DNA of 30,466 nt from Ichthyophonus hoferi (taxonomy: Eukaryota > Opisthokonta > Ichthyosporea > Ichthyophonida > Ichthyophonidae): positions 4,534 through 34,999 of the forward strand of contig NAOQ01000528.1 in NCBI GenBank assembly GCA_002751075.1. Direction: 5' to 3'. Position numbers and translations under genes: made by a program. A model generated the notes under the pieces. It searched no databases. It was not told the DNA's origin and was given only the letters and a program-made list of their open reading frames with translations. Position 1 is the stretch's first letter. Every line of letters starts with the position of its first letter. Below, in pieces: positions 10,801-20,410 of the stretch.

Positions 10801-11958
10801 AAGTGCTGCTTCTGATTAAAGCTATATATTGTTCACACTCGTTCTTATAAACAGTGCTCAAATAGTTACTATTGCCATATATGGCAACAATTGATGTGAT
10901 TTGATAGATGCTTTCCAAAATTTGCCATTTGTAAACTTCTTACCCTATACAGTAATAACTACTAGGAAGCCAATAAAATTTATCACTATTATCATAAAAA
11001 CAAAACCCCAGCCAACCAATTACTTTTTATTTTTTAATATTGATTAATTAATGAAAAATAATTATAATACAGATATCCAGTCCAATGGGGCCAAGACAAC
11101 ACAATTGTGGTGCTGGGGTCTGTGATAATTAGTTCCCCCTATACATCTGAAAATTGTAAAGGAACTGGAGATTCATATCATAGAATCAAACGTGTGGTAT
11201 GAAAATTTTCTTATTCTTTTGCTTTTTCTCTTTTTAAATTTTTTATTTCTTCTTTTATTTTTGCCTATTATATCTGTTGGATCTTCTCTGGCACGTAATC
11301 CTTTGACTTTATGCTTTGTATTATATGTACGTAATACACCATAATAGATATAATACTATACTATACCAAATCATACTATTACTAGACTATATTATATTAT
11401 ACTATACCAGATCATACTATATCATACCAAATCATACCATAAACCCTAACACAATACTATATAGGTGAGGATAGTAGGAGATAACACAATACAACGCAAT
11501 ACAATATGATACAAAGATTATAATAATTAGTAATGTACAGAAAATGAATGAGGAAACGAATTTTGAATTCTGGCATGCAGACATATATGCATAGATATGC
11601 ATGCATGTTGTGCTGTGTTGCTTAATGCATGAGCTAATTAATTGAAACATCAGGGATAGCAATTAGCAATCACTACATATGTATGCTATGTATGGCCTAA
11701 ATGTAGTTAGCTCACAAGTTGTACAATTCATGGTTCTATTATGACGTTAATGACCACCCAGTTAGAATACAACGCTATGATTGGTTCTAATTTGACTAAA
11801 TTCATTGAATTATCATCACATTTTAAATATAGCTAATGTATACTACAACATATCCTATATGATATATTGATTGGTGCTTTGATATTTTATCACTCTAACT
11901 ATTGGCTGCCTTTTTATAGGTGGATGGAGAGCGTGCCAAGATGGCGACTGGTCATTGA
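7826..11958 (+). CDS. LSM12: LSM12 homologue, complete, eight exons, 193 aa
   Basis: An RNA-binding adaptor with an N-terminal Lsm domain and a C-terminal anticodon-binding-like (AD) domain. In other eukaryotes LSM12 works with ataxin-2/Pbp1 in mRNA and stress-granule biology. Exons are 7826-7832, 8540-8695, 9171-9214, 9692-9727, 10227-10325, 10457-10533, 11073-11196 and 11920-11958 (TGA). All phases join, giving 193 residues, against about 195 in human. The Lsm fold spans roughly residues 18-85 (VVGEIYAYVNSSKLLIIK, then GKFRLIARDFIK). A charged linker of about residues 95-120 follows. The AD domain spans about 120-185, with QELFNRLSKTYPVQW, NTIVVLGSVIISSPY and ENCKG. The start is the ATG in AGAAGATGGCAG. 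That first exon codes Met, Ala and the first base of Gly, and its phase fits exon 2 exactly. Introns are 131-723 bp. Family and exons 2-8 are strong; exon 1 is good but inferred. Confidence 0.93.
8425..8539 (+). repeat. Pyrimidine tandem repeat against the LSM12 intron 1 acceptor
   Basis: Repeats of CCTATTCCCTATTATTCTC type and TTATTCCCTC (about three 10-bp units) form a nearly G-free tract. It ends at the CTCTCTAG acceptor at 8532-8539. Its arrangement parallels the tract before the CYM1 acceptor at 1700. Confidence 0.75.
9236..9572. repeat. GTAGTATAGT minisatellite with higher-order units, LSM12 intron 3
   Basis: A ~335-bp array of AGTAT/AGTGT pentamers is broken at intervals by TAATATTACATAG. 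That marker's TACATAG occurs at 9281, 9329, 9379, 9449, 9484 and 9528. The spacing (48, 50, 70, 35, 44 bp) suggests block duplication of a larger unit. It lies within the intron at 9215-9691. Confidence 0.85.
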
Positions 11959-12059
11959 CCTTGACCGGGGGACCACTAAGATTCAAGATATTTTCATTGC
12001 CATACAACTTGTTGATTTAATTAATAGTTGACGTGTTAATACTTGGAAGTAATCGCAAA

Positions 12060-12073
12060 AATAAAGCAATAAA
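12060..12073 (+). terminator. Tandem AATAAA poly(A) signals of LSM12
   Basis: AATAAA at 12060-12065 and again at 12068-12073 lies about 100 bp after the LSM12 stop codon, in an A-rich context. This fits a pre-mRNA 3' end signal. Confidence 0.65.
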
Positions 12074-13100
12074 AAACAATGAAGTTTCACTAATAGTTTT
12101 TGTTGGAATTAGAGCTATGATATGGAATTATTAGCCAAGGTAGGGTTAACCGATATTTATTCAAGAAGCTGGCAGGACAGATGGCTGTTCGTCTAGTATG
12201 AACTCCTCATAGTAGTGAAACCACCCTGAACTAGGGCTGTATAAGTACGTATATTCCTACTTAGTAGCCAGTGTAATGATTTAATATTAAAGGCTACGGT
12301 AGATAATTGGAAGCATTCAAACCATGCTAACTACAAACGAAAATGATCAATCGCTCAACTAAAACAGCATGACCATTACGATTGGTTCAAACTCGTCTGA
12401 ATTTTCGTCAGCCTTGTTTGTTTGACCCATTCGGGAGCTCTTAACTGGAGTTATTCCTGATAACTGTGGGATTCTAGCAGATACTACATTTAAGTTCCAA
12501 CACTTTCGTTTACACAGCCTACAGAAATGATACTGAGGTTCACGAACAATAAAATAATTATATAGCAAAACATGTCTATTGTAAAAATTAGATTGATAAT
12601 TATAGCAATCAGTGGTAGTTCTAGCGACTTATTCACAGGCTTCGGGGTCCCCAATTGAGTTTTGCATAATACTACATACATATACATATATATGTGTTAT
12701 GATATTGTTTAATAAATATTAAATGAATGCAAAGTTTTCATGAGTGTACATGTGCACAGGCATGCACGCATATGTGTGAGCGGTTAGGGCCCTTATTATT
12801 TATTGCAGTTTACATTTATTTGTCTCTTATAGGATGGCTCTTTAGCCATCTATCTCATTAGTTTAAATACGTGTATTATGTGTTGGCAAATCAATTCAAC
12901 AGGTTGAAAGATATTATGCAATCAAATCATTATGCAACTAAACTAATCTTGAGCCATGATCATTTATCTACCTATTATTTGGGTTTCGATTGAACCTTCT
13001 TATTCCTCTGCGGTTAGCGATCTTGTAGCAATTAATATTATATATCGGTTAATATTGATTGGCTATCAAATAACCTGATTCGAGAGATGTACTAATATCA
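12074..13100. other. Unassigned region between LSM12 and the copia fossil
   Basis: At 12101 a TGTTGGAATTAG motif resembles an LTR edge. Without a second copy it cannot be called one. A minus-strand open stretch at about 12359-12568 contains FCRLCKRKC and a Ser/Asp/Glu-rich tail, but its family is unknown. The rest is AT-rich with no recognised gene. Confidence 0.35.
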
Positions 13101-15103
13101 AACCCCTCAAGGAGATTTCTTGAAGTTACCTCGTCACTTGCATCTACTCTTTGCAGTACTCTTCTTGCCTGCTTGGTCAACTCTCTTTGGGTATAAAATC
13201 CTCTTGACTTTGGACGTACTACAGGTTCCGTGGTCCTTCTTTCTCTTCTCCAGCACCGTGTTGTTTGAAATTATCAATGCAAGGGACATGCAAGCTGGAC
13301 TGGTGTGCATAAACTTGGAATAAAGAATCTCATATGCCATTCGGCCTACATGAGCTTCTGGTTCTACAGTCCTAGTAAGAGTTTTTTTAAAAAACTACCA
13401 TGTTGGCCTCTTAATGTGTAGAGGTTGGTCTTTTTTGGCCACTATTTCTTTCTAATTTATCTGGTAGAATCACTGAAGCATCCAAACTGTATATATGCCA
13501 TTCTTATCTGTTTCTTGCATTACGATTACGCCTTTCTGGAAGACTGTTATTGCGTCATCCTCAAGAACAGTTGTGATACTTTTCCCCTTCAAAGACAGGA
13601 TAGAGAATGGGCTTATTTTTAAATCAGGTACCAATTGTATATTCTCCTATCTAATAGGAATCACTGTTTTTTCCACTGTAGCAGCTAGCCATATGCTGCC
13701 AGATCCTGACGCCATGCTCTTCTATCCATTTTCCAATTATACATAGGATGTCCCTGGGGTAAAAGTGGTAAAGTTATCTCTTCTGAAATAAAGGTGCCCT
13801 GATGAACTGCTGTCTAATACAAAACTTGCATTAGGCTTTGTTCCCTCTATCTCCTCCCCATTTATTTAGCCACAGGCTACATATAATGTATCTTCTCCCA
13901 CGACATGGGCTGCACTGCACTGCTTCTTTCCTTCCTTATTGGGTGGAAGTTTCCAGCTCTCCTGTCCCCTGAGTGATGATCAGCCTTCTGTTCCTCAGGA
14001 GGTTCTTTCTCCTTCCTTGGGGTCTTTGGGCGCTTATTGTTATAACCTGATTGGTAATGGGTATCAATGTTAAGTTTGTTAAGTCTCTGTATGACAGGAC
14101 ACTGACTCATTAAGTGTGCTCCCTGACCTAATATATGTTGCAGGTTTCCAAGTCATAGTTGTAGAATCCTACACTAGGTCTGTGTTGGTATTCCTCCCTT
14201 AAATATTGTTAATTCTTAGTCTTCCCAGTTGATTCCAGCTTGATGTATGTAGCCATATCTTCAATGAATTCCTTCAGAGTACCACAGCTTTTGGTAATCT
14301 AATGGAAAACTCTGACTTGGCCTCCATATCATGTTGACTGCTGATTCAAAATTATTTTGATGATCACAGCTTGGTCATACTGCTTCATGACTGTTCCTTT
14401 AAGTCTTTTACCGGCAGCCACTACTCTTGCAATATATTCGTTTCCATTTTAATTTGGTCTGAGAAGAATTTTCAAATATCCCACATCATATACGTTGTTT
14501 GATAAGCTGTATACTTTTCATCAAATTGGCTTTTCATCTCTCTCCATGCATAGAGTGAAGATTGATCTTGCTTTCAACCTGCTATCAAACGTTGCTCCAT
14601 TGAGTCTGATGCATATAAGTAGTGTCTTGTTATTGCTTTCTATGGAGACACTCTGGTTGAGTTCTCCAGCTGTTGAAGGGTTGGCTCATCTTCTATTGCC
14701 TGTAGATACATGAAAACTTGCGTTTATATTTGATACACTCAGCTCACTTGGTGTAGCTGATTCCATGCTGATTTCCCAATAAGAACTCTTCTTTGGAAAT
14801 GAGGAGAGTCTGGGAAAATAACTAGTGCAATCCACTGGTGTTAAATGGCAATCCAAGATGATCCATTAAGATATAACCAGCCAATAACAGAAGCTCTGGG
14901 ACTATATAGTACGCCATTTCAGATCATATGTTTTGGGTCCTGGTAACACTTTGCTTAGGTATCCTGCCTAAGACCCATCTGATTTGCTTGCTAATAGAAT
15001 AACGTCTTACCACAGTCATATATGTACTCCATGTATGCAAGGGGTGACGTTAAAAACTCCTCTAATTTGGTATTCTCTCTTTTTCTAAATGAATATAGGT
15101 TAC
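13100..15103 (-). mobile_element. Ty1/copia retrotransposon fossil, truncated
   Basis: On the minus strand, from high to low coordinates, there is LTR-like sequence (15103-14929), a leader (14929-14767), a gag-like region from about 14766 and a zinc-knuckle remnant near 14090-14140. A basic nucleocapsid-like tail (13877-14090) and protease to gag-pre-integrase sequence (about 13650-13130) follow. The gag-pre-integrase part has the FMHTSPACMSL and GTCSTSKVKR pattern of copia-type elements. No integrase, reverse transcriptase or RNase H is seen beyond this. The element is plainly broken, with many breaks (over ten), and is truncated on both sides, so it is old. LTR and leader sequence recur at 24500-25090. 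Confidence 0.75.
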
Positions 15104-15166
15104 AGGAACGCTCCCATTTTTACTTATTATTTTCAATAATATATTTTATATTACATTATCTATAGT

Positions 15167-15171
15167 AAAAA
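15167..15171 (-). terminator. Oligo(T) Pol III terminator of the 5S gene
   Basis: Five T residues on the minus strand lie 11 nt past the proposed 3' end of the 5S gene, with a shorter T run in between. This suits RNA polymerase III termination. Confidence 0.6.
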
Positions 15172-15181
15172 GAATAGAAAG

Positions 15182-15293
15182 AGATTACAGCACGTGGTAT
15201 TCCCGCATGGTCCACAGTACTAAGCACGCCCATAGCCGTTCAACTTTCCAGGTCGGACGAGATGGGTGCTTTATGCTAGATATGGCTGTAACC
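15182..15293 (-). rRNA. 5S ribosomal RNA (short form, ~112 nt)
   Basis: The minus strand starts GGTTACAGCCATATCTAGCA, closely like yeast 5S. It continues with CATCTCGTCCGACCTGG, AAGTTGAAC, TTAGTACT and GGGAATACC, all at the usual positions, and ends GTGCTGTAATCT. The first nine bases pair with the 3' end across nine positions (one G-U), giving helix I. GCGTG and CACG form a helix V that differs from the usual CCTGG/CCAGG but still pairs, so the changes look compensatory. The gene is about 6-9 nt shorter than typical 5S. The shortfall is mostly in the helix IV and C-box part (TACTGTGGACCATGCGGG). It may be a working but unusual 5S or a diverged dispersed copy. It stands alone, not in an array. 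Confidence 0.82.
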
Positions 15294-16546
15294 AAATGAT
15301 TAAGTTGGGTTAAAATTATAATTTTTAAAAAAAATATAAACTAAATAAATAGTAAGCAAATAGAAATAAAAGAAACATTATTCTTGTTTTAGTTATGCAT
15401 TTGTACAAGCCAAACGGGTTGGAATTTATTTCTGCTATATATGGCAATAATTCAACCCAATAGGCTTACAGTATAGTACGGATTGATGTTTTGCTTATAT
15501 TACCCTATCAGAATTAGTATAAATGGGAGCGGCCCTGTCACTGATATCTAGTAAAGGAATGTTGTACAAAATTAGGTATGACCTAATTATATAATTGATA
15601 AAATTATAAATAGTAATATATATTTAAATACTTAAAAGCATATTATAAATATAAACCAAATAATATGTATAATTGGGGACTTTAAATTGTGATAAATGGC
15701 ATATGGTTGGTAGTCCAGTTAATGTTGGGATAAAAACTTTTGCATGCGGGCCCCGGTCAAGAGCACTGGAACATGATATTACGTAATAGTTAATTTGATA
15801 CTTTAGGTTCGCTAATGATTCCGAATTAAAATTAATTAAGCATTCAATTCATATGTAATGTTATTTTATGTGAAGGATATATAGTATACATTATATTTGA
15901 ATATTATAGTGTATATATAGGTATATGAAAATGCATACCAGCTATTTCTCTTTATACACTAAAATTGCAAATATACTTTATACTATGCTATACTACACTA
16001 CAGTACATTATAGATATATATGTATATATATATATAATATAACACAACACACAACACAATAATATAATAGGCTAGATAGGGCATATATAGTATATATATA
16101 TATAGAGTATAGTACAAAGTAATATATTATAGTATATTGTACAATACTATACTATACTATATTATACTATACTATACCATTATATACAATCTTATACTAT
16201 ACATTATATATAATAAATACTATTATAGATACAAAATATATGTAATATATATAATATATATATAGTATAGCTTGTATGTCTTTCTTGATCACTAACTGTA
16301 TATATGTACATACATTTATAAATGTGTATTGCATATACAAATAGCCAAATACGTGTTTAACATATAAATCCATATGCACGATCATACCATTATACATACC
16401 CTTACTTGTGCATAAGCACATGCGTATATACGTGCATGCATCTGTACAGGCATAACTACTTACCTACTTTAATTCATATTACTAATATACATCCCTCCTC
16501 TTTCCCTCCTTGCCTCCGTTTCTACTATATAGTACATCAACCTACT
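15294..16546. other. AT-rich spacer between 5S and AcpS
   Basis: It contains TATAT and TATAC microsatellites (about 16010-16275). The stretch at 16138-16185 is a run of ACTAT units. The last 120 bp before the AcpS start are C/T-richer (CTACTTACCTAC, CCCTCCTCTTTCCCTCCTTG) and may be its promoter or 5' UTR. No gene is seen. Confidence 0.5.
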
Positions 16547-19179
16547 ATGGCAGTGTATGGTATAGGAATAGATATAGTTCATATACCTAGAATAGCAGCC
16601 ATAGTAACCAGGCATACAGACAGGTTAGTAATAGATTAATAGATTAGATTAATACCAATCATAGATTATTAGATTAGATTAATACCAATTATAGATTATT
16701 AGATTAGATTAACGCCGATCATAGATTAATACTATGGTAGGTGAGGTGATAGATATACTGCCATAAATATACATAGATAGGTCTGTATATGATTTTATTC
16801 TAACTACTGCTACTCTATTAGACCTATAAATATGGAGTAGTTTGTTAAGCACTATTATATTGTATGATATTATAGTATATTGAATTAAATTTTATTTATA
16901 ATTTGCCGCCCACAAGGTAACAAGAATTGGTTTACTTAATAGCGTTTTATTGTGCTATATAATTTTTATTCCCCCTTTCTTACTGGCTAACTAACTACTA
17001 TATTTTATCAGATTTCTCAGTCGAATTTATTCCAATGATGAACAGATTGAATATAAACATAGAATAAAATTTAACGAGAGGCGATCGTTGGAGTTTTTAG
17101 CATCAAGGCATGTTATATTTATCCCCCCTCTATTATGTTTATTTAGAAAAAGTAAAATGGTATCGTATATATTTTTAGTATTTGCATGATATATTTAATA
17201 AGATTATGTTGCCTATTCTATAGCCTTATTAAAACGTTAAAATGGTTTTGTGTGTACTTTAAACCTTTCTATTGTTGCTTTAACTTGTTTTGGTAATCAA
17301 TGGTGAATAGCACTAATTTTTTAATATGTAAACCAAGAATGAACATATGAAAATAAAATTAAACACCGGTTAAAATTAAAACTAGACTTTGAAACGTAAA
17401 AATTCAAAATGATAACAGCCAAAAACTACAATTTAAGGCAATTAGACAGCACTAAAATTAAATAACTAAAGTCAAAATTGAATTTAAAATTATATAGAAA
17501 CAAATATATATATATATATATATGACATGGTTTTATATATTAGCAAGGTGATAATCAAATACATTTTTCTGTAGTCTAAAATAATATTATGTTAATTGTA
17601 TTTTAACTGCATCATAATTATATGGTATCTACACTTAATTGGTGTTTCATTTGTTTTTAATTATTAATTATCTATCAGTGATACATTAGTTGTTTTTTAG
17701 TTATATATACATACATGTATACAATTACATGGACACGATACAATAGGCATAAATAAATATGTGCATTTAAACGGATTTTTTACTGTGCCAAGATATATTA
17801 ATTAATATTTTAAATGATTATATTTTTAAAAAATCTATTAAATAGTTGTCAATGATGCGTTAGTTAAATTTGAATTATATAAATGCATATATAACAAGAT
17901 ATGAACATGATACAATAAGCGAAAAACCAAATATAGGCATATAAACGGAGTTCATACTATACCAAAATATATTATTCAATATTCTAACTATGCTTTATTT
18001 TATTTTATTTTTAAAAAAATTGTGTTTTCAGATGGGCAGTTAAAGAGGCTCTTTATAAAGCACTCTCACCCACTGATCTCTCTTGGAAGGATGTTAGCGT
18101 GGATATGACTAGAGGTGAGGTTTTATCCCTCTATCTAGAGTATTATATTATGGGTATATATTAATTATTCCAATTTATTTGAGGCTGAAAACTTCCTATT
18201 ATGGTTATACTACATACTTAGTCATAAAACTACCACATATTGGCTACTATAAATAAGCATCTACCTATATCTATATTATGATTGGTTTTTACCGAGGTTT
18301 TCTCAGCTAATACAAAGTTGATATGCAATACCATAATAACTCAAATGATGATTCCAAATATAAACCACAAATTAGCAGAATATTGGATTATATTATTCTA
18401 GATTATACATTTACATCCAATGTTGTTCAAAGCAGGGACCTGCTTGCAATTTTTTTGTTGAAGGTATAGTTATAATAAGAAATTGTTGGAACCAAAGCAT
18501 TCGCCTGCACTTTTACAATTCATTCTTTTTTATTGATTGTTATTATATTCAGCTATTCCTAGAAAGAAAAGACATTCCTTCCTAGTTAAGCTTGATAGGG
18601 ATTCTTTATAAATAATTAATGCTTCTTATTGGTTCGGAGCTTGATGCTGCAAGGCTATTAATTCAATCAACCCATAGAGTAATTTACGCTAATTACATAC
18701 AGCCAATCACATGCTATGTAGGTATCGATCGGTTAGTACTTGTCTGTTGAGATTTAATAGATCCGGATCTTTATTATTGTATAAAGCCTTGTATTTATGC
18801 TTCTTGAACGTCAAATCCCATTTTTGAATAAATTTGTTTCTGTGAATGTGAGCTAACCAGTGAGCCTATGTTTGAAGACCTAATTGGCTCTTGAATGCCA
18901 CAAATATATGAATACATGTCTTTGTACAACACAAAGTATATAGTATGATAGTATGATATTTATATAAATGTACTTATAACAATATAGATTCATTTTTGTC
19001 AAATACGTCGCTGTATCTTATATTTAACCATATCCTCCATCCAATCACTAGGCAAACTTAAAATTATTGGATCGAAGCGTTTGCACGCGGCATTTAAATG
19101 TCATGGCGTCACTGGCACCCACGTGTCAATTAGTCATGATGGGGACTATGCAGTAGCCCACGTAATTCTGACGTCATAG
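16547..19179 (+). CDS. PPT2: Holo-[acyl-carrier-protein] synthase (AcpS/Ppt2 type), complete, four exons, 127 aa
   Basis: A 4'-phosphopantetheinyl transferase that moves phosphopantetheine from coenzyme A to a serine of apo-ACP. In fungi the short form (Ppt2) activates mitochondrial ACP. Exons are 16547-16623, 17012-17107, 18032-18114 and 19052-19179 (TAG), giving 127 residues, normal for AcpS. MAVYGIGIDIVHIPRI places the metal-binding Asp at residue 9. EFLASRWAVKEALYKAL supplies the family's WAxKEA motif with Glu63. The end HVSISHDGDYAVAHVIL is the usual C-terminal strand motif. The start is the only ATG before the GIGID motif. Intron 2 (17108-18031) uses a GC donor (AAG^GCATGT), required because the Arg codon AG/A of SRWAVKEA joins perfectly there. 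Intron 3 carries an LTR-like repeat. The N-terminus is too short for a separate targeting peptide, so mitochondrial location is inferred from family only. Confidence 0.95.
16631..16730. repeat. 30-bp minisatellite in AcpS intron 1
   Basis: Three 30-bp copies start at 16631, 16661 and 16691, plus a 10-bp partial. Each begins ATAGATTA and contains AGATTAGATTAA. It starts 8 bp after the donor of the intron at 16624-17011. Confidence 0.85.
18484..18810. mobile_element. LTR-like repeat, copy B, inside AcpS intron 3
   Basis: It starts TGTTGGAACCAAAGC, like copy A at 6164. It shares central blocks with copies A and 24635-25090 (ACATTCCTTCCTA, TTGATAGGGA, CAATCACAT, ATCGATC). The right end is approximate. 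It lies wholly within the intron at 18115-19051, with no associated internal region, so it is probably a solo LTR of the same copia-like group. It is old and diverged. Confidence 0.5.
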
Positions 19180-19430
19180 AATAATTGCTATCTCTATTGC
19201 TTTTAGTAATTCCATATATGGTCACATGGTGACTTTGTTTCAACAACATATGTATAATCCATTGCAATGATTCCTTATTTATTTGTATTAGAATATAGCA
19301 TATATCATATTTAATATTTTAACTGCTATTGATCAATCAGTAGAGATTGTCTACTGCATTCAAAGGTATGAATTTAGGTTTGCTTATCTATGCCATGATT
19401 TTAACAACCAATCAATATGTAGATTGCTCT

Positions 19431-19436
19431 AATAAA
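19431..19436 (+). terminator. Candidate poly(A) signal of AcpS
   Basis: AATAAA lies about 250 bp after the AcpS stop codon. In sequence this AT-rich such hexamers also occur by chance. Confidence 0.35.
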
Positions 19437-20218
19437 ATCAATTTAATCTATTAGCTAAAAATATATATTAATAGTCTAGTTGATAGATTTATTCATTCCT
19501 AATAAATTATAACTTGTATTTTAAAATAAAGGAGGCATATGGCTAGTACATATTAAAAATTATTAATGAAAAACATTGATATTTTACATATTATGATATT
19601 AGAGTGTATATATGTATTTACATAGATATATACATACACAGAAGCAAAGAAAATTCATAATCTTAGACATAAAAATTACCCAACGCCTCATAACAGGAGA
19701 ATAAAAAATAAATAGCAACGCAAATAACAGTAAAGAAAAAAAGGTATATTTCCTTAGTAGTTATTTATTTTATTTCTACAATAAACAAGATTTCTAATAC
19801 CATCTAACACTAAAAGTAACTGGATTCACGTGACAGATAATTTACTTAACTGTTTTAATATGCCTCAAAATCTAGCATACTTAGACTGAGCCAGTGCGCA
19901 ACTTAGCTACTTGGATAATTCATACACCACGTTTATGAACAAAAACGCATATTGAGAACCAGTTTGGACCTAGCTTACATACTTTATTAGAGTTGGCATT
20001 AGCTAATAGACGTCCTTTAGGTATTGTTACTTACAACATGGATGCTATCAATATTTGAACCTCAAACATATTGTTAAACAAAATAACGGACTCTTCACGA
20101 GTGAAAATTCCAACCTTTTATAAAACAAAAATATGTAAAAATCGTTAAAAAGTAAATATTTTTCCTAAGTATAAAAAAGCTTGTATATTAAATAAAATTA
20201 TTGTTGAGAATAATAAAT

Positions 20219-20301
20219 AGAGACAGGAGCATTCCTGCGACCTCTAACCTCTATTCCCGTGAAAGAGGAAGAAATAACACGTTAAGGGGCGTTTTAACGT
20301 G
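20219..20301. other. GC-richer island with stacked inverted repeats
   Basis: CAGGA-GCAT-TCCTG (20224-20237), CCTCT...AGAGG (about 20241-20269), and a perfect 8-bp stem CACGTTAA/TTAACGTG with an 8-nt loop (20278-20301) follow one another. The island lies about 110-190 bp past the stop of the PDZ gene. It could be an mRNA 3' structure, a small RNA or a protein-binding site. No known RNA family is recognised. Confidence 0.4.
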
Positions 20302-20410
20302 ATCTTTTGCACACACAGTGCACAGATATGGTAAGACACATTTTTTAAGATTAAACATATGTAATAGTAATTGTTAATAATATTAAATGATTACCACTAT
20401 ATATATAAAC

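Larger units (their letters stand above)
19180..20410. other. Convergent intergenic region between AcpS and the PDZ gene
   Basis: 3' regions of two converging genes. It is mostly AT-rich, with one GC-richer structured island at 20219-20301 described separately. No gene is seen. Confidence 0.45.

Noticed and set aside
10618-10815. Small plus-strand frame
   Set aside because: It falls within LSM12 intron 6 (10534-11072) and spans a TA microsatellite.
12101-12112. TGTTGGAATTAG as an LTR start
   Set aside because: The motif alone is short. No second copy or matching end was found in the window, so it is not called a separate element.
13120-13746. Plus-strand frames rich in Leu and Phe
   Set aside because: They are antisense shadows of the minus-strand copia fossil.
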